Shown here one piece after another: positions 33,765-43,163 of a stretch of 64,000 nt of DNA. A program made the position numbers and the translations under genes. Every line of letters begins with the position of its first letter. The stretch's first letter is position 1. The DNA is from Paraburkholderia phenazinium (GTDB lineage: Bacteria > Pseudomonadota > Gammaproteobacteria > Burkholderiales > Burkholderiaceae): positions 2,604,001-2,668,000 of the forward strand of contig NZ_FSRU01000001.1 of NCBI RefSeq assembly GCF_900142845.1. The letters run 5' to 3'. Under the pieces are notes generated by a model. The model did no database searches, was not told the origin of the DNA, and saw nothing but the letters and a program-made list of their open reading frames with translations.

Positions 33765-35069
33765 ATGGAAAGCAAAGCGCAGTTGACAGCCGATACGACG
33801 GAGACATCCCCCTCCGACGCACGCACCGGCGGCCCGTTCTCGTGGTACCGCACGATTTCGGCGGGCGAGAAGCGCGCCTTCTGGAGCTGCAAGATCGGCT
33901 ACATGCTCGACGCAATGGACACGCAATTCCTGAGCTTCGTGATTCCCACGCTGATCGCCACCTGGGGTATCACGCGCGGCGATGCGGGTCTGATCGGCAC
34001 GGTCACGCTGCTCAGTTCGGCGCTCGGCGGCTGGGCCGCCGGTCTGCTGTCGGACCGCATCGGCCGGGTCAAGACGCTGCAGATCACCATCCTCTGGTTT
34101 GCGATTTTCACGCTGGCCTGCGCGCTGGCGCAGAACTTCGCGCAGCTACTGTGGGCACGCGGATTGATGGGGCTAGGCTTCGGCGGCGAATGGACGGCGG
34201 GCGCGGTACTGATCGGCGAAGTGATCCGCCCGCGCGACCGCGGCAAGGCAGTGGGCCTCGTGCAAGCAGGCTGGGCAATCGGCTGGGGAGTGTCCACCTT
34301 GCTGTTCACGCTGGTGTTCTCGTTCGTCCCCGCGCACGACGCATGGCGCGTGCTGTTTGCGCTCGGCATTGCACCGGCGCCCTTCGTGATCTGGATTCGC
34401 CGTTTCGTCGCCGAACCGGAGGCGCATCGGCAGCAGAAACGGGTTGAAGCGGATACGCAGGTGCACCCTTCCCTGCTCGACATCTTTCGCCGCGACATGA
34501 TCTGGACCACGCTGCGCGCCTCGATCCTCGCCACCGGCGTGCAAGGCGGCTACTACGCGGTCACCACCTGGCTGCCGACGTATCTGAAAACCGAACGGCA
34601 TCTGAGCGTAATCGGCACCGGCAGCTATCTGGGCGTGGTGATCGCCGGGTCGTATTGCGGCTACCTGGCCGGCGCCTATATCAGCGATGCGATCGGCCGC
34701 AAGCGCGCCTTCATCGCCTTCGCGCTGGCCTCGGTGGCAATCGCCTTGATGTACACGCGCTTGCCGCTCGACAACCTGTCGATGCTCGCGCTCGGCTTCC
34801 CACTCGGCTTCTGCGCGTCGGGAATCTTCGCGGGGATGGGGGCGTTCCTGACCGAACTCTTCCCGACCCGGATTCGCGGGTCGGGACAAGGCTTCTGCTA
34901 CAACTTCGGACGAGCGGTCGGTGCGACGTTTCCGTTCCTGATCGGTTATGTGTCGCAGAGCATGACGCTCGGACATGCAATCGGCGTGTTTGCGGCCGCG
35001 GCGTATGGCGTGGTGATTCTCGCTGCCTTCACCTTGCCTGAAACCAAAGGCCGAGCCTTGATGTCGTGA
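33765..35069 (+). CDS. MFS transporter partner of the DUF1445 protein
   Basis: The 434-residue 12-helix transporter starts at ATG 33765, selected because GGAGG lies 7 bases upstream. MFS loops are LLSDRIGRVKTLQIT (about 100) and ISDAIGRKRAFI (about 305); RGLMGLGFGGEWTAGAVLIGEVIRPRDRGKAVGLVQ is the usual helix 4-5 segment of the metabolite:H+ symporters. It likely shares an operon with the hydro-lyase 78 bases upstream and is controlled by the divergent LysR protein. Probable substrate: a hydroxy or amino acid. Confidence 0.86.
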   Translation: MESKAQLTADTTETSPSDARTGGPFSWYRTISAGEKRAFWSCKIGYMLDAMDTQFLSFVIPTLIATWGITRGDAGLIGTVTLLSSALGGWAAGLLSDRIGRVKTLQITILWFAIFTLACALAQNFAQLLWARGLMGLGFGGEWTAGAVLIGEVIRPRDRGKAVGLVQAGWAIGWGVSTLLFTLVFSFVPAHDAWRVLFALGIAPAPFVIWIRRFVAEPEAHRQQKRVEADTQVHPSLLDIFRRDMIWTTLRASILATGVQGGYYAVTTWLPTYLKTERHLSVIGTGSYLGVVIAGSYCGYLAGAYISDAIGRKRAFIAFALASVAIALMYTRLPLDNLSMLALGFPLGFCASGIFAGMGAFLTELFPTRIRGSGQGFCYNFGRAVGATFPFLIGYVSQSMTLGHAIGVFAAAAYGVVILAAFTLPETKGRALMS

Positions 35070-35176
35070 GGTCTCCGCGCGCTTGATGGCGTCGCTGATC
35101 GTCTTGCCTGGCTATATCAACATGTTGCTTCGTAGCGTGAGCGTCTTTGCCCAACGGCAGAGCGCCCACGCCTCTT

Positions 35177-36298
35177 TCAACGACCCAATGCCTTGGGCAA
35201 CCCTTTCTGCGGCACGCGGCCAGCCGCATGCGAATCCGTCGCGGACGCATCATGACGTGCGCGTTCGCGCGACGGCGTCGCCACCACCGCCCCGGCGGGA
35301 CCGCCCGGCCGCCGCACCGAACGCGCATGACGTTCGATCAGCCGCTGCAGCAGGCAGAACGCGCACAGCAGCGCGCCGATCACGATGCGGGTCCACCATG
35401 AGCTCAGCGTGCCGTCGAACGTGATCAGCGTCTGGATCGTGCCCAGAATGCCGACACCGAACAGCGAGCCGATGACATAGCCGACGCCGCCCGTCAGCAA
35501 GGTGCCGCCGATCACAGTCGCGGCAATCGCATCGAGCTCCATGCCCTGCCCCTGCAATCCATAGCCGGACAGCACGTAGAACGTGAAGACCGCGCCGCCG
35601 AGCGCCGAGCAGAAGCCGCTCAGCGCGTAGACGCCAATCCGTGTTTGCGCCACCGGCAGCCCCATCAGCAGCGCCGAACGCGGATTGCCGCCGACCGCAT
35701 ACACATTGCGTCCGAAGCGCGTGAAATGCGCCACAAAAATCGCGGTAATCAGCGTCACCAGCGCGATCAGCACATTGGCGCTCACCGAGCCGGTGCCGAC
35801 CGGAAGACGGTACGACGAGATGGCCTTGAAGGTCGGATCGGTGATTGTGATGGACTGCGTAGTGATCAGGAAGCACAGCCCGCGAGCGAAGAACATCCCA
35901 GCCAGCGTAACGATGAACGGCTGCAACCGGAAAAAGTGGATCAACGCGCCCTGCACCGCGCCGAATAGCGCGCCCATCACCAGCACGATCGGCAGGATGA
36001 CCCAGACCGACACGTGCATCTGCTCGGATAGCACCGCCTCGACGATGGTTGTCAGCGCAACCACCGAACCCACCGAGAGGTCGATCCCACCCGAGACGAT
36101 CACGAACGTCATGCCGATCGCGACAATCAACAGGAAGGCGTTGTCGATCAGCAGATCGAGCAGCACCTGTAGCGAGAAAAAGCCGGTGTACATCACCGAG
36201 CCGAAACCGAACAGCGCGCAGAACAGCAGGATGGTGACGGCGATCGGCAGCGTGCGCGGATCGAAAATACGAGCCCAGATATCGACCAGACGTTTCAT
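35177..36298 (-). CDS. yjfF: Sugar ABC transporter permease (YjfF type)
   Basis: The 373-residue inner-membrane permease of the BPD_transp_2 family has VSGGIDLSVGSVVALTTI near residue 65 and VYAVGGNPRSALLMGLPV near 195. This is the second permease of the Ytf galactofuranose-type system. The last 45 residues (after RLIERHARSVRR) are an Arg/Ala-rich extension longer than in E. coli. Its ATG overlaps the ytfT stop in ATGA, so the two permeases are coupled and should form a heterodimer. Confidence 0.88.
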   Translation of the reverse strand: MKRLVDIWARIFDPRTLPIAVTILLFCALFGFGSVMYTGFFSLQVLLDLLIDNAFLLIVAIGMTFVIVSGGIDLSVGSVVALTTIVEAVLSEQMHVSVWVILPIVLVMGALFGAVQGALIHFFRLQPFIVTLAGMFFARGLCFLITTQSITITDPTFKAISSYRLPVGTGSVSANVLIALVTLITAIFVAHFTRFGRNVYAVGGNPRSALLMGLPVAQTRIGVYALSGFCSALGGAVFTFYVLSGYGLQGQGMELDAIAATVIGGTLLTGGVGYVIGSLFGVGILGTIQTLITFDGTLSSWWTRIVIGALLCAFCLLQRLIERHARSVRRPGGPAGAVVATPSRERARHDASATDSHAAGRVPQKGLPKALGR

Positions 36299-37326
36299 CG
36301 CGCCACCCCACGCGGGCTGAACACAGACATCGCCAGCGCACGCGCCGAAGGCGACTGGATCACGCTGACCACCAGCACCACCACCGCCTTGACGACGAGC
36401 GTCGCTTCGGGCGGCACGCCGATCGAATAGGTCGTGTAGGTGAGCGTCTGGATGATGAGCGCACCGAGCACCGTGCCCGCGAGACTGAAACGCCCGCCGA
36501 GCAGCGAAGTGCCGCCCAGCGTCACCGCGAGAATGGCGTCGAGTTCGAGCAGCAGTCCCGCGTTGTTACCGTCTGCACTGCGTACGTTCGAGCTGATCAG
36601 AATGCCGGCAATGGCCGCGGTGAGTCCGGAAAAGCCATACACGGCAAATACGATGGCTTTCGAGCGCAGTCCCACCAGCCGGGTTGCCACCGGATTCACC
36701 CCAATCGCGCGGATAAAGAGCCCGAGCGCCGTGCCCTCGATGAGCAGCGCCGTCAGCAACACCGCGGCAGTCGCAATCCACACGGAAAACGGCACCGCCA
36801 GCAGATAGCCGCCGCCGACGAACAGATAGCCCGGCGCGCCGATCGGAATGATCTGGCCGCCGGTCAGCAACTGCGCGACGCCACGGCCGGCCACCATCAG
36901 GATCAAGGTGGCGATGATCGGCTGCATGCCGACGTAGGCCACCAGCATGCCGTTCCACATGCCGCTCAGAATCCCCACAAGCAACGCCGCAGCGAGCGCC
37001 TCGCCGATCAGCCCGGCACTCGGGAACGGCTGCGTAGCCAGCATGGTGGCCGCTGCAGCGCCGGCAATAGCCACCACGGCGCCGACGGAAATGTCGATGC
37101 CGCGCGTGGCGATCACCAGCGTCATACCCGTCGCCACAAGAACGAGCGGCGCCGCGCGATTGAGAATGTCGATCGGCGCGCCGAACAGGTGGCCGTCGAG
37201 CATGCGCAGCGACAGAAAATGCGGATTGACCCACAGATCGAGCAGGAAAAGCAGCGCAAGCGTCACGCACGGCCAGATCAGCGGGCGCTCCGCGCCATCA
37301 CGCGCGAACCAGTTCGATAGCTTCAT
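36295..37326 (-). CDS. ytfT: Sugar ABC transporter permease (YtfT type)
   Basis: The 343-residue permease has MTLVIATRGIDISVGAVVAIAGAAAATML (about 70-100) and LFIRAIGVNPVATRLVGLRS. ATG at 37326 (MKLSNWFARDG) is chosen; it overlaps the ytfR stop in ATGA. The frame is open upstream within ytfR but that part lacks permease features. It forms the channel with YjfF. Confidence 0.9.
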   Translation of the reverse strand: MKLSNWFARDGAERPLIWPCVTLALLFLLDLWVNPHFLSLRMLDGHLFGAPIDILNRAAPLVLVATGMTLVIATRGIDISVGAVVAIAGAAAATMLATQPFPSAGLIGEALAAALLVGILSGMWNGMLVAYVGMQPIIATLILMVAGRGVAQLLTGGQIIPIGAPGYLFVGGGYLLAVPFSVWIATAAVLLTALLIEGTALGLFIRAIGVNPVATRLVGLRSKAIVFAVYGFSGLTAAIAGILISSNVRSADGNNAGLLLELDAILAVTLGGTSLLGGRFSLAGTVLGALIIQTLTYTTYSIGVPPEATLVVKAVVVLVVSVIQSPSARALAMSVFSPRGVAR

Positions 37327-38924
37327 TCGCCGCTCCCCGCAATCAGTCGATAGATGTTGTCCTCGTTCGAGGCGTTGCCCGCCACTTCCGCAATCTTGCG
37401 GCGGTCGCGCAGCACCGCGACGCGGTGGCTCACGCGCAACACCTCGCTGACCTCCGACGAAATGAACAGGATTGCGAGGCCGCCGGCGCACAAGGCCAGC
37501 ATCCGGTCCATGATGTCGAACTTCGCGGCTACGTCGATGCCGCGAGTCGGTTCGTCGAGAATCAGCAACCTGGGTTCGGTGGCAAGCCAGCGCGCCAGCA
37601 GCGCCTTTTGCTGGTTGCCGCCGGACAGCAGACCGATGGGCTGTTCAGCGTCCGAGGCCTTGATGCCAAGCCGCTCGATCCACAGATCGGCCAGTTCCCG
37701 GGCCCGTGCGCGGCTGATCTTGCGCAGCCAGCCGCGCTGCGCCTGCAGCGCCAGCAGAATGTTTTCGCGGATCGACAGTTCGGCGACGATACCCTCCTTC
37801 TTGCGGTCTTCCGGGCAATAGCCGATGCCGAGCGCCACCGCGTCGTGCGGCGAGCGCAGGCGCACCGCTTTCCCGCCTACGGTGATCGTGCCGCTGTCGG
37901 CACGATCCGCGCCGAACAGCAAACGCGCGGTCTCGGTCCGTCCCGATCCGAGCAGGCCGGCCAGACCGAGAATCTGTCCGGGTTGGACGTCGAGATCGAC
38001 CGGCTGCATGCTGCCGCGCCGCCCAACGCCGCGCAGCTCGACGAACGGCTCCACGGCTTGCCGTTCTGCCGGCGCTTCGTGCTCGGCGTCCCGCAGGCGC
38101 GCGCTCATCCGCTCGTGTCCTACCATCTTCGCAACCAGTTGATCCGCCGACAGGTCGCGCGCGAGGTACTCGCCCTCACACTCGCCATTGCGCATCACGG
38201 TAATGCGATCGGAAATGGCGTACGTCTGCTCGAGAAAGTGCGTCACGAACAAGATCGCAATACCCGATTGCTTAAGATGCCGAAGTATTTTGAAAAGCTG
38301 CGCCACCTCGCTGTCATCGAGGCTGGAAGTGGGCTCGTCGAGAATCAGCACGCGCGCGTCGACCGAGATCGCCCGTGCGATGGCCACCATCTGCTGCACG
38401 GCGATCGGGTAGGCATCGAGCGATTTGGTGACATCCAGCGAGACGTCGAGCCGGGCAAGCGCCGCCTGCGCGCGACGCCGGATTTCGCGCCAGTCGATGG
38501 CGCCGAAACGCTTCGGCTGGCGCCCCGCAAAGACGTTTTCCGCCACCGACAGATTGGGACACAGATTCACTTCCTGGTACAGCGTCCGCACGCCGGCCGC
38601 CTCGGCCTCCTGCGGCGAACCGAAGGCCACCGGCTGACCGCCGAGCCGCACCACGCCGCTATCGGGCGCAACCACGCCCGTCAGCACATTGATCAAGGTG
38701 GATTTGCCGGCGCCGTTCTGCCCCATCAGCGTATGCACCTCGCCGGGAAACAGACGGAAGTCGACGTTTTGCAGCGCCTTCACACCGGGGAATGTCTTGC
38801 TGACGCCGGCGGTTGCCAGGATTGGCTCAATTTCTCCCGCTTGAGCGTTTGAAGCGGCATGCGGCGTCGGCGCCGGGCCGCGATCACGGACGGGATCGGA
38901 CGAATCAGGAGTCGGGTGGGCCAT
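37323..38924 (-). CDS. ytfR: Sugar ABC transporter ATPase (double-domain, YtfR type)
   Basis: The 533-residue ATPase contains two nucleotide-binding domains. The first has Walker A MGQNGAGKSTLI (about 67-78), signature-like region YPIAVQQMVAIARA and Walker B VLILDEPTSSLD. The second has the degenerate GLLGSGRTETARLLFG, LLSGGNQQKALLARWL and LLILDEPTRGIDV. This arrangement is typical of RbsA/MglA/YtfR. The first 35 residues are a Pro/Ala-rich tail absent in most relatives. ATG 38924 is chosen over the longer open frame. It precedes ytfT in the operon. Confidence 0.9.
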   Translation of the reverse strand: MAHPTPDSSDPVRDRGPAPTPHAASNAQAGEIEPILATAGVSKTFPGVKALQNVDFRLFPGEVHTLMGQNGAGKSTLINVLTGVVAPDSGVVRLGGQPVAFGSPQEAEAAGVRTLYQEVNLCPNLSVAENVFAGRQPKRFGAIDWREIRRRAQAALARLDVSLDVTKSLDAYPIAVQQMVAIARAISVDARVLILDEPTSSLDDSEVAQLFKILRHLKQSGIAILFVTHFLEQTYAISDRITVMRNGECEGEYLARDLSADQLVAKMVGHERMSARLRDAEHEAPAERQAVEPFVELRGVGRRGSMQPVDLDVQPGQILGLAGLLGSGRTETARLLFGADRADSGTITVGGKAVRLRSPHDAVALGIGYCPEDRKKEGIVAELSIRENILLALQAQRGWLRKISRARARELADLWIERLGIKASDAEQPIGLLSGGNQQKALLARWLATEPRLLILDEPTRGIDVAAKFDIMDRMLALCAGGLAILFISSEVSEVLRVSHRVAVLRDRRKIAEVAGNASNEDNIYRLIAGSGE

Positions 38925-39045
38925 AGACCTCGCTCGATGGGTGGAAAAGAGGCCGCCCGCTGCAGTCACAGCCGGACGGCCAGGCACCGCTGGAGAAACT
39001 CGTTATGTTCTACTGATCACCTGATCGATTCGATTCGCTTCGGTT

Positions 39046-40032
39046 TCAGTACTTGCGGGTCGGCAAGGTCTGCGCCGCGACGCTCATCGGGAAGACCGTC
39101 TCCTGCGTCAAAATCCGCTTCGGCAATGGCTTGCCGGCCACCACGTCCTTCACCGCCGACATCAGTTGCGGCCCCAGCAACGGGCTGCACTCCACATCGA
39201 CATTCATCTTGCCCGCGGCCATCGCCTGGAAGCCGCCCTTGGTCGCATCGAACGAGACGACGGTGATGTCCTTGCCGGGGTGCATGCCGGCCTCTTCCAT
39301 CGCCTGGATGGCGCCTAACGCCATGTCGTCGTTATGCGCATAAACAACATTTATTTTATTTCCATAAGTTTTGATGAAGGCTTCCATCACCTGCTTGCCG
39401 CCGGCTAGCGTGAAGTCGCCGCTTTGCGAGGCAATGATCTTGAACTTGGGATCGTTCTTGATCACTTCCATCAGTCCGGAGTGCCGGTCATTCGCCGGCG
39501 CGGAGCCGACCGTTCCCTGCAGTTCCGCGATGTTGATAGGCCCTTGATCGTTTTTATAGTGATCTTCGAGCCAGTGGCCGCCGCGCCGCCCTTCTTCCAT
39601 GAAGTCCGAGCCGATCATCGTGACGTAGAGCGAGGTGTCCTTCACGTCGATGTTGCGGTCGGTCAGGATCACCGGGATCTTCGCGGCCTTGGCCTCGAGC
39701 AGGATCGGCTCCCAGCCGGATTCCACCACCGGCGAGAAGGCGATCACGTCGACTTTCTGCGCGATATATGAACGGATCGCCTTGATCTGGTTTTCCTGCT
39801 TTTGCTGGGCATCCGAGAACTTGAGGTTGATCTTGGCATCGGCCGCGGCCGATTTGATCGATTCGGTATTGGCGGTGCGCCATGCACTCTCGGCGCCGAC
39901 CTGCGCGAAACCGAGGGTGATGGGTTTGTCCTGGGCATATGCGCCGGGTGCAGTGAGGGCGAGTGCCCCGAAACCCGCAGTGAGCGCGAGCGCGCCCAAC
40001 GCACGACATACCACGCGTCGTGAATTCGCCAT
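39046..40032 (-). CDS. ytfQ: Sugar ABC transporter periplasmic binding protein (YtfQ type)
   Basis: The 328-residue receptor has signal peptide VVCRALGALALTAGFGALALTAPGAYA, then ITLGFAQVGAESAWRTANTESIKSAA, strongly like E. coli YtfQ (galactofuranose receptor). Further matches are QQKQENQIKAIRSYIAQKVDVIAFSPVV, ILTDRNIDVKDTSLYVT and VYAHNDDMALGAIQAMEEAGMHPGKDI. ATG 40032 has AGGAGA upstream. It is first in the four-gene operon ytfQRT-yjfF. Galactofuranose or another furanose sugar is the expected ligand. Confidence 0.92.
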   Translation of the reverse strand: MANSRRVVCRALGALALTAGFGALALTAPGAYAQDKPITLGFAQVGAESAWRTANTESIKSAAADAKINLKFSDAQQKQENQIKAIRSYIAQKVDVIAFSPVVESGWEPILLEAKAAKIPVILTDRNIDVKDTSLYVTMIGSDFMEEGRRGGHWLEDHYKNDQGPINIAELQGTVGSAPANDRHSGLMEVIKNDPKFKIIASQSGDFTLAGGKQVMEAFIKTYGNKINVVYAHNDDMALGAIQAMEEAGMHPGKDITVVSFDATKGGFQAMAAGKMNVDVECSPLLGPQLMSAVKDVVAGKPLPKRILTQETVFPMSVAAQTLPTRKY

Positions 40033-40381
40033 GACTGTCTCCTGATCGTTGTTGTGTTGGCGATCCGTGGTGGCCTGAAGCAAGCCCTCGGCAAGGATCG
40101 TGATCAAGCGTAGTGGCTGGCGCCCTCAGCGTCCAATCATATGATTCGCGCCCTCCATACCAATTTTGGTATAGCGACCTGAAGCGGGGCTCACAGTCAT
40201 GCATACCGGCGCGGCAGCCGCAATGTGCGCTTGTCCACGCGCTCCGGCAGCGTTCTTTATGTGATTTTTACGCGTCGGCAGGCAGTCTTTAGACGCCTGG
40301 AACACGCCTGCCGCTACGCTTTAATTGATCCTGCTGCACACCCGCAGTCAGATCCGACGGTCAACTGATGGACAACCGATC
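40033..40381. promoter_or_regulatory. Control region of the ytf operon with perfect palindrome
   Basis: This 349-base gap lies between the divergent sugar transporter operon and the universal stress gene. At 40157-40172, ATACCAA-TT-TTGGTAT is a perfect 7-bp inverted repeat, a likely operator for an unlinked sugar regulator. At 40276-40313 an 8-bp inverted repeat (CGGCAGGC/GCCTGCCG) with a 22-base spacer is also present. No gene or clear sigma-70 promoter was found. Confidence 0.5.
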
Positions 40382-40816
40382 ATGCTGAAACTGCTGGTTC
40401 CCGTAAGCCGCTCGACGCGCTCGCTGCAAGCCGTCCGGCACGCTGCGTTCCTCTATAACGAGCGATGTGCCTCCGAAGTCGTGCTGGTCAATGTGCAGCC
40501 GCCGCTCGAATCGACACGTCTCGAAGCGTTTTATTCGCTCTCGACACTGCGCGCGCTCGAAGATGGCTACGCCGAGGCGGCGCTTAGCCGCGCCAAACGC
40601 ATTCTCGAGGATGCAGGCGTCAAGTACTCCGTAGAAGTCAGGGTGGGCGCGCTGGTGCCGACCATCGCGAATTGCGCAGAGCAAAACGATTGCGACGAGA
40701 TTGTGGTCACCGCGCCGCGCAGGGATCTGTTTCACGCCGTCGCGCGGCTGGTGAACCGCAGTGTGCTGGACCGGCTGGTGAGCGTTTCGCGCGTTCCGGT
40801 CACGGCAGTCAACTGA
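40382..40816 (+). CDS. Universal stress protein (UspA family)
   Basis: The 144-residue UspA-fold protein begins MLKLLVPVSRSTRSLQAVRHAAFLY, has VEVRVGALVPTIANCAEQNDCDEIVVTAPRRD in the middle, and ends SVSRVPVTAVN. The usual ATP-binding G-2x-G-9x-G(S/T) motif is not clear near 105-125 (VTAPRRDLFHAVARLVNRSVLDRLV), so it may be of the non-nucleotide type. ATG 40382 is taken as start. It stands alone. Role presumably in stress or stationary phase. Confidence 0.85.
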   Translation: MLKLLVPVSRSTRSLQAVRHAAFLYNERCASEVVLVNVQPPLESTRLEAFYSLSTLRALEDGYAEAALSRAKRILEDAGVKYSVEVRVGALVPTIANCAEQNDCDEIVVTAPRRDLFHAVARLVNRSVLDRLVSVSRVPVTAVN

Positions 40817-40916
40817 AGCGGCATGGGCAGACTTCCTTGCGCGTGGGGGTTTCAACGCCGCGCGGCAAACAGGCGGGTTTTATCTGCGCCCACCGCGCCG
40901 GCGCCATTGAACGCCG

Positions 40917-41507
40917 CTAGCGCTCCGGCATCACCCAGCGAAACGTCAGATTGATCCGCTCGCCGCTAATACGCGGCTCCTTAGGCACCCGATGCCGCCA
41001 CTCCGCCTGCGTGTTGCCCCGCATCACGAGCAGGCTGCCGCCTTTGAGCTGATACGACTGCACCGCCCCCGTCTTGTTGTGACGCAGATCGAAAGTGCGG
41101 GCTGCGCCCAGACTCACCGACGCAATCACCGGCTGCGGCCCCAACTCGCGCTCGTGATCGGCGTGCCAGCCCATGCTGTCGAGTCCATTGCGGTAGCGGT
41201 TAAGCAACACGCTGTTGAAGCGGCACTCGCAGATCGTTTCCGCCTGCGTCTTCAACTCGGCCACCATCGGCGTCCACGCTTGCGGCACGTTGCGAATGCC
41301 GGAGTAGACGTAGATCGCGTCCGCTTCGCCTTGCCACGCGGTGAGACGCGGCAGCGCTACGCGACCGGCCGGCGTGCCCATCGATTCCTGCTTCCACGCC
41401 ACTTCGTCGATGAGTTGCCGCAACGCGCGCTCAGCCGCGGCGGGCGCGAGCCAGTCGGGATACCAGGCAACGTCGGGCTTGGGAAGATCGTCGAACAGAT
41501 CGTTCAT
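40917..41507 (-). CDS. alkB: AlkB-type 2-oxoglutarate/Fe(II) dioxygenase
   Basis: The 196-residue DNA- or RNA-dealkylation enzyme of the ALKBH2/3-like bacterial group. Fe ligands are His115 and Asp117 in WHADHER and His172 in WRHRVPK, with 2-oxoglutarate ligands Arg184 and Arg190 in ERINLTFRW. LNRYRNGLDSMGWHADHE is a hallmark. The protein is close to usual length. It oxidatively removes methyl groups from 1-meA and 3-meC. No adaptive-response ada gene is nearby. Confidence 0.92.
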   Translation of the reverse strand: MNDLFDDLPKPDVAWYPDWLAPAAAERALRQLIDEVAWKQESMGTPAGRVALPRLTAWQGEADAIYVYSGIRNVPQAWTPMVAELKTQAETICECRFNSVLLNRYRNGLDSMGWHADHERELGPQPVIASVSLGAARTFDLRHNKTGAVQSYQLKGGSLLVMRGNTQAEWRHRVPKEPRISGERINLTFRWVMPER

Positions 41508-41697
41508 GGGATAGCATGTCGCATGCGCATCTGCGCGTTTGAGTGGAAAGTGGCCGGGCTATTATGGAACGAGTCGCCGCCATGGGTCACGTATCCGGCT
41601 TGCGCTTTTATTCACGCCCACTCGCGGCAAACCGTGCCACGCTGCGCCCCTCCGGCAGCCCCACGATCCAACTTTTCCTGTTACCCAGTTGACCATC

Positions 41698-42282
41698 ATG
41701 AACCTTTCCGACGACGCACTCGACCAGCTCTTTCGCAACGCGCGCACGCATAACGGCTGGCAACCCAAACCGGTCGACGATGCCCTGCTCAGGCAACTGG
41801 TAGAACTCGTCCTGCTCGGACCGACCTCGGCTAATTCGAGCCCGGGCCGGTTCGTTTTCGTCAAGTCGCAGGAAGCGAAGGAAAAGCTGCGCCCCGCCCT
41901 GTCGGCTGGCAATCTCGAGAAGACGATGGCTGCGCCGGTGACGGTGATCGTAGGGATGGACATGGCCTTCTACGAGCACTTGCCTAAACTGTTCCCGCAC
42001 GCCGATGCGCGCAGCTGGTTTGCGGGCAACGAAAAAGCCATCGCCGACACGGCTTTTCGCAACGCGACGCTGCAAGGCGGCTATCTGATCATGGCGGCAC
42101 GTGCGCTGGGGCTCGATACCGGCGCCATGTCGGGCTTCGATGCGGCCAAGGTCGACGCGGCGTTCTTCGCGGGCACGACGGTGAAGGCAAACTTCCTCAT
42201 CAACCTCGGCTACGGCGACCCGTCGAAGCTGTTCGCGCGCAGCCCGCGCTTTACGTTCGACGAGGCCGCTCAGATCGTCTGA
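41698..42282 (+). CDS. Nitroreductase-family protein, malonic semialdehyde reductase (RutE) type
   Basis: The 194-residue FMN-dependent oxidoreductase has [26 protein letters not shown] (about 37-62) and [33 protein letters not shown], both typical of RutE/HadB reductases. RutE reduces malonic semialdehyde in the Rut pyrimidine pathway. No rut genes neighbour it, so it may have another aldehyde or quinone substrate. ATG 41698 chosen; upstream open sequence has no family match. Confidence 0.86.
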   Translation: MNLSDDALDQLFRNARTHNGWQPKPVDDALLRQLVELVLLGPTSANSSPGRFVFVKSQEAKEKLRPALSAGNLEKTMAAPVTVIVGMDMAFYEHLPKLFPHADARSWFAGNEKAIADTAFRNATLQGGYLIMAARALGLDTGAMSGFDAAKVDAAFFAGTTVKANFLINLGYGDPSKLFARSPRFTFDEAAQIV

Positions 42283-42351
42283 CGCAAGTGTTGTGAAGTA
42301 CGAGGCGCGCGGCGGGTTTCGCTTCAGGCTTCGGGTTTCGGGTTTCACGCT

Positions 42352-42663
42352 TCAGGCGAACAACGCCACGTAAAACACAATGGCGCCGATCAGTGCGCCG
42401 ACGAAGCAAAAACCTTCTTCGGCCTCGTCGCCGCGCGAGCGCAACCACGCGCCGACGACGCCGAAGAGCCCCGCAATGCCCAGCGCCACGAAGACCATCA
42501 CGACATCGAATAGCGCGTCCCGGCCTAGCTCCGAAATGTCGAGACTGCGCACTCCGTAGTACACCCCGATGGCCATCAGCGACAACACCACCATCGGCAA
42601 CATCACATGACTCCCTTCATGGCCGACGTGATGCGGATGATGGCCGGTTCTGGTCAGTTTCAT
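42352..42663 (-). CDS. Small inner-membrane protein of unknown function
   Basis: The 103-residue protein has a His-rich N-terminus (TGHHPHHVGHEGSH, about 6-20), then three hydrophobic helices (MLPMVVLSLMAIGVYYGV; LFDVVMVFVALGIAGLFGVVGAWL; FVGALIGAIVFYVALFA) with an acidic loop GDEAEEG between the last two. ATG 42663 is preceded by GGGAGAC. The His cluster suggests metal contact, but no family is recognised. Single gene. Confidence 0.7.
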   Translation of the reverse strand: MKLTRTGHHPHHVGHEGSHVMLPMVVLSLMAIGVYYGVRSLDISELGRDALFDVVMVFVALGIAGLFGVVGAWLRSRGDEAEEGFCFVGALIGAIVFYVALFA

Positions 42664-43163
42664 GATGCGTCTCCCACCTCTCGCTCTCAACGGGCGACAA
42701 GACGAACCACGTGATGCAACCGTCATACCTGACTGGCCGCGGCGATCCAGACGGATGCAAGGCGCCGGAGGGGCCGGTTGCATCAGGGCTCTCTTTCAGG
42801 ATAGTCCACTCGGGCGGGCAATTCAAAAGCTGTTTAATTCGCGTTTCCCCGGTTTCTTTCCGGTCTTTTTGGAGTTTTTGGGCGGCCTTTTTGAGGTCGT
42901 TTTTGCGGTCCTTTCCAGGCCCTTTTCCGGGCTCTTTCCCGATCGACCTCTGACCGCTCCGCACCCGGCCAGCGCGCCTCGACACGCAAGCGTCCCCCGT
43001 CAGAATGTTCGCGGCCGCAGGCTTGGCCTGGAAGGAATCCGGGCCGCTCCGGCAGGCCCGACGACATGCCGGTAGAATGATCTGCCTTGCCGGCAAGTCT
43101 GCACAGAACGCGCCAGAACCTTTGCGCGCTCGTCCGGCACCCCTTCCGCCTTGACCCCCTTCT
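42664..43163. other. Non-coding stretch with phased T-tracts
   Basis: No convincing gene. At 42843-42940 runs of three to five T recur about every 9-13 bases, eight or more times, separated by G/C-rich spacers. Near 43086 the palindrome CTTGCCGGCAAG occurs. A TAGAAT hexamer is present at 43072 but without a matching -35. Several frames stay open because of the repeat, including a Lys-rich one on the minus strand, but none has a ribosome site or family similarity. Confidence 0.5.

Noticed and set aside
37425..38852. 475-codon plus-strand frame opposite ytfR
   Set aside because: Opposite strand of an ATPase with complete Walker and signature motifs; no ribosome site.
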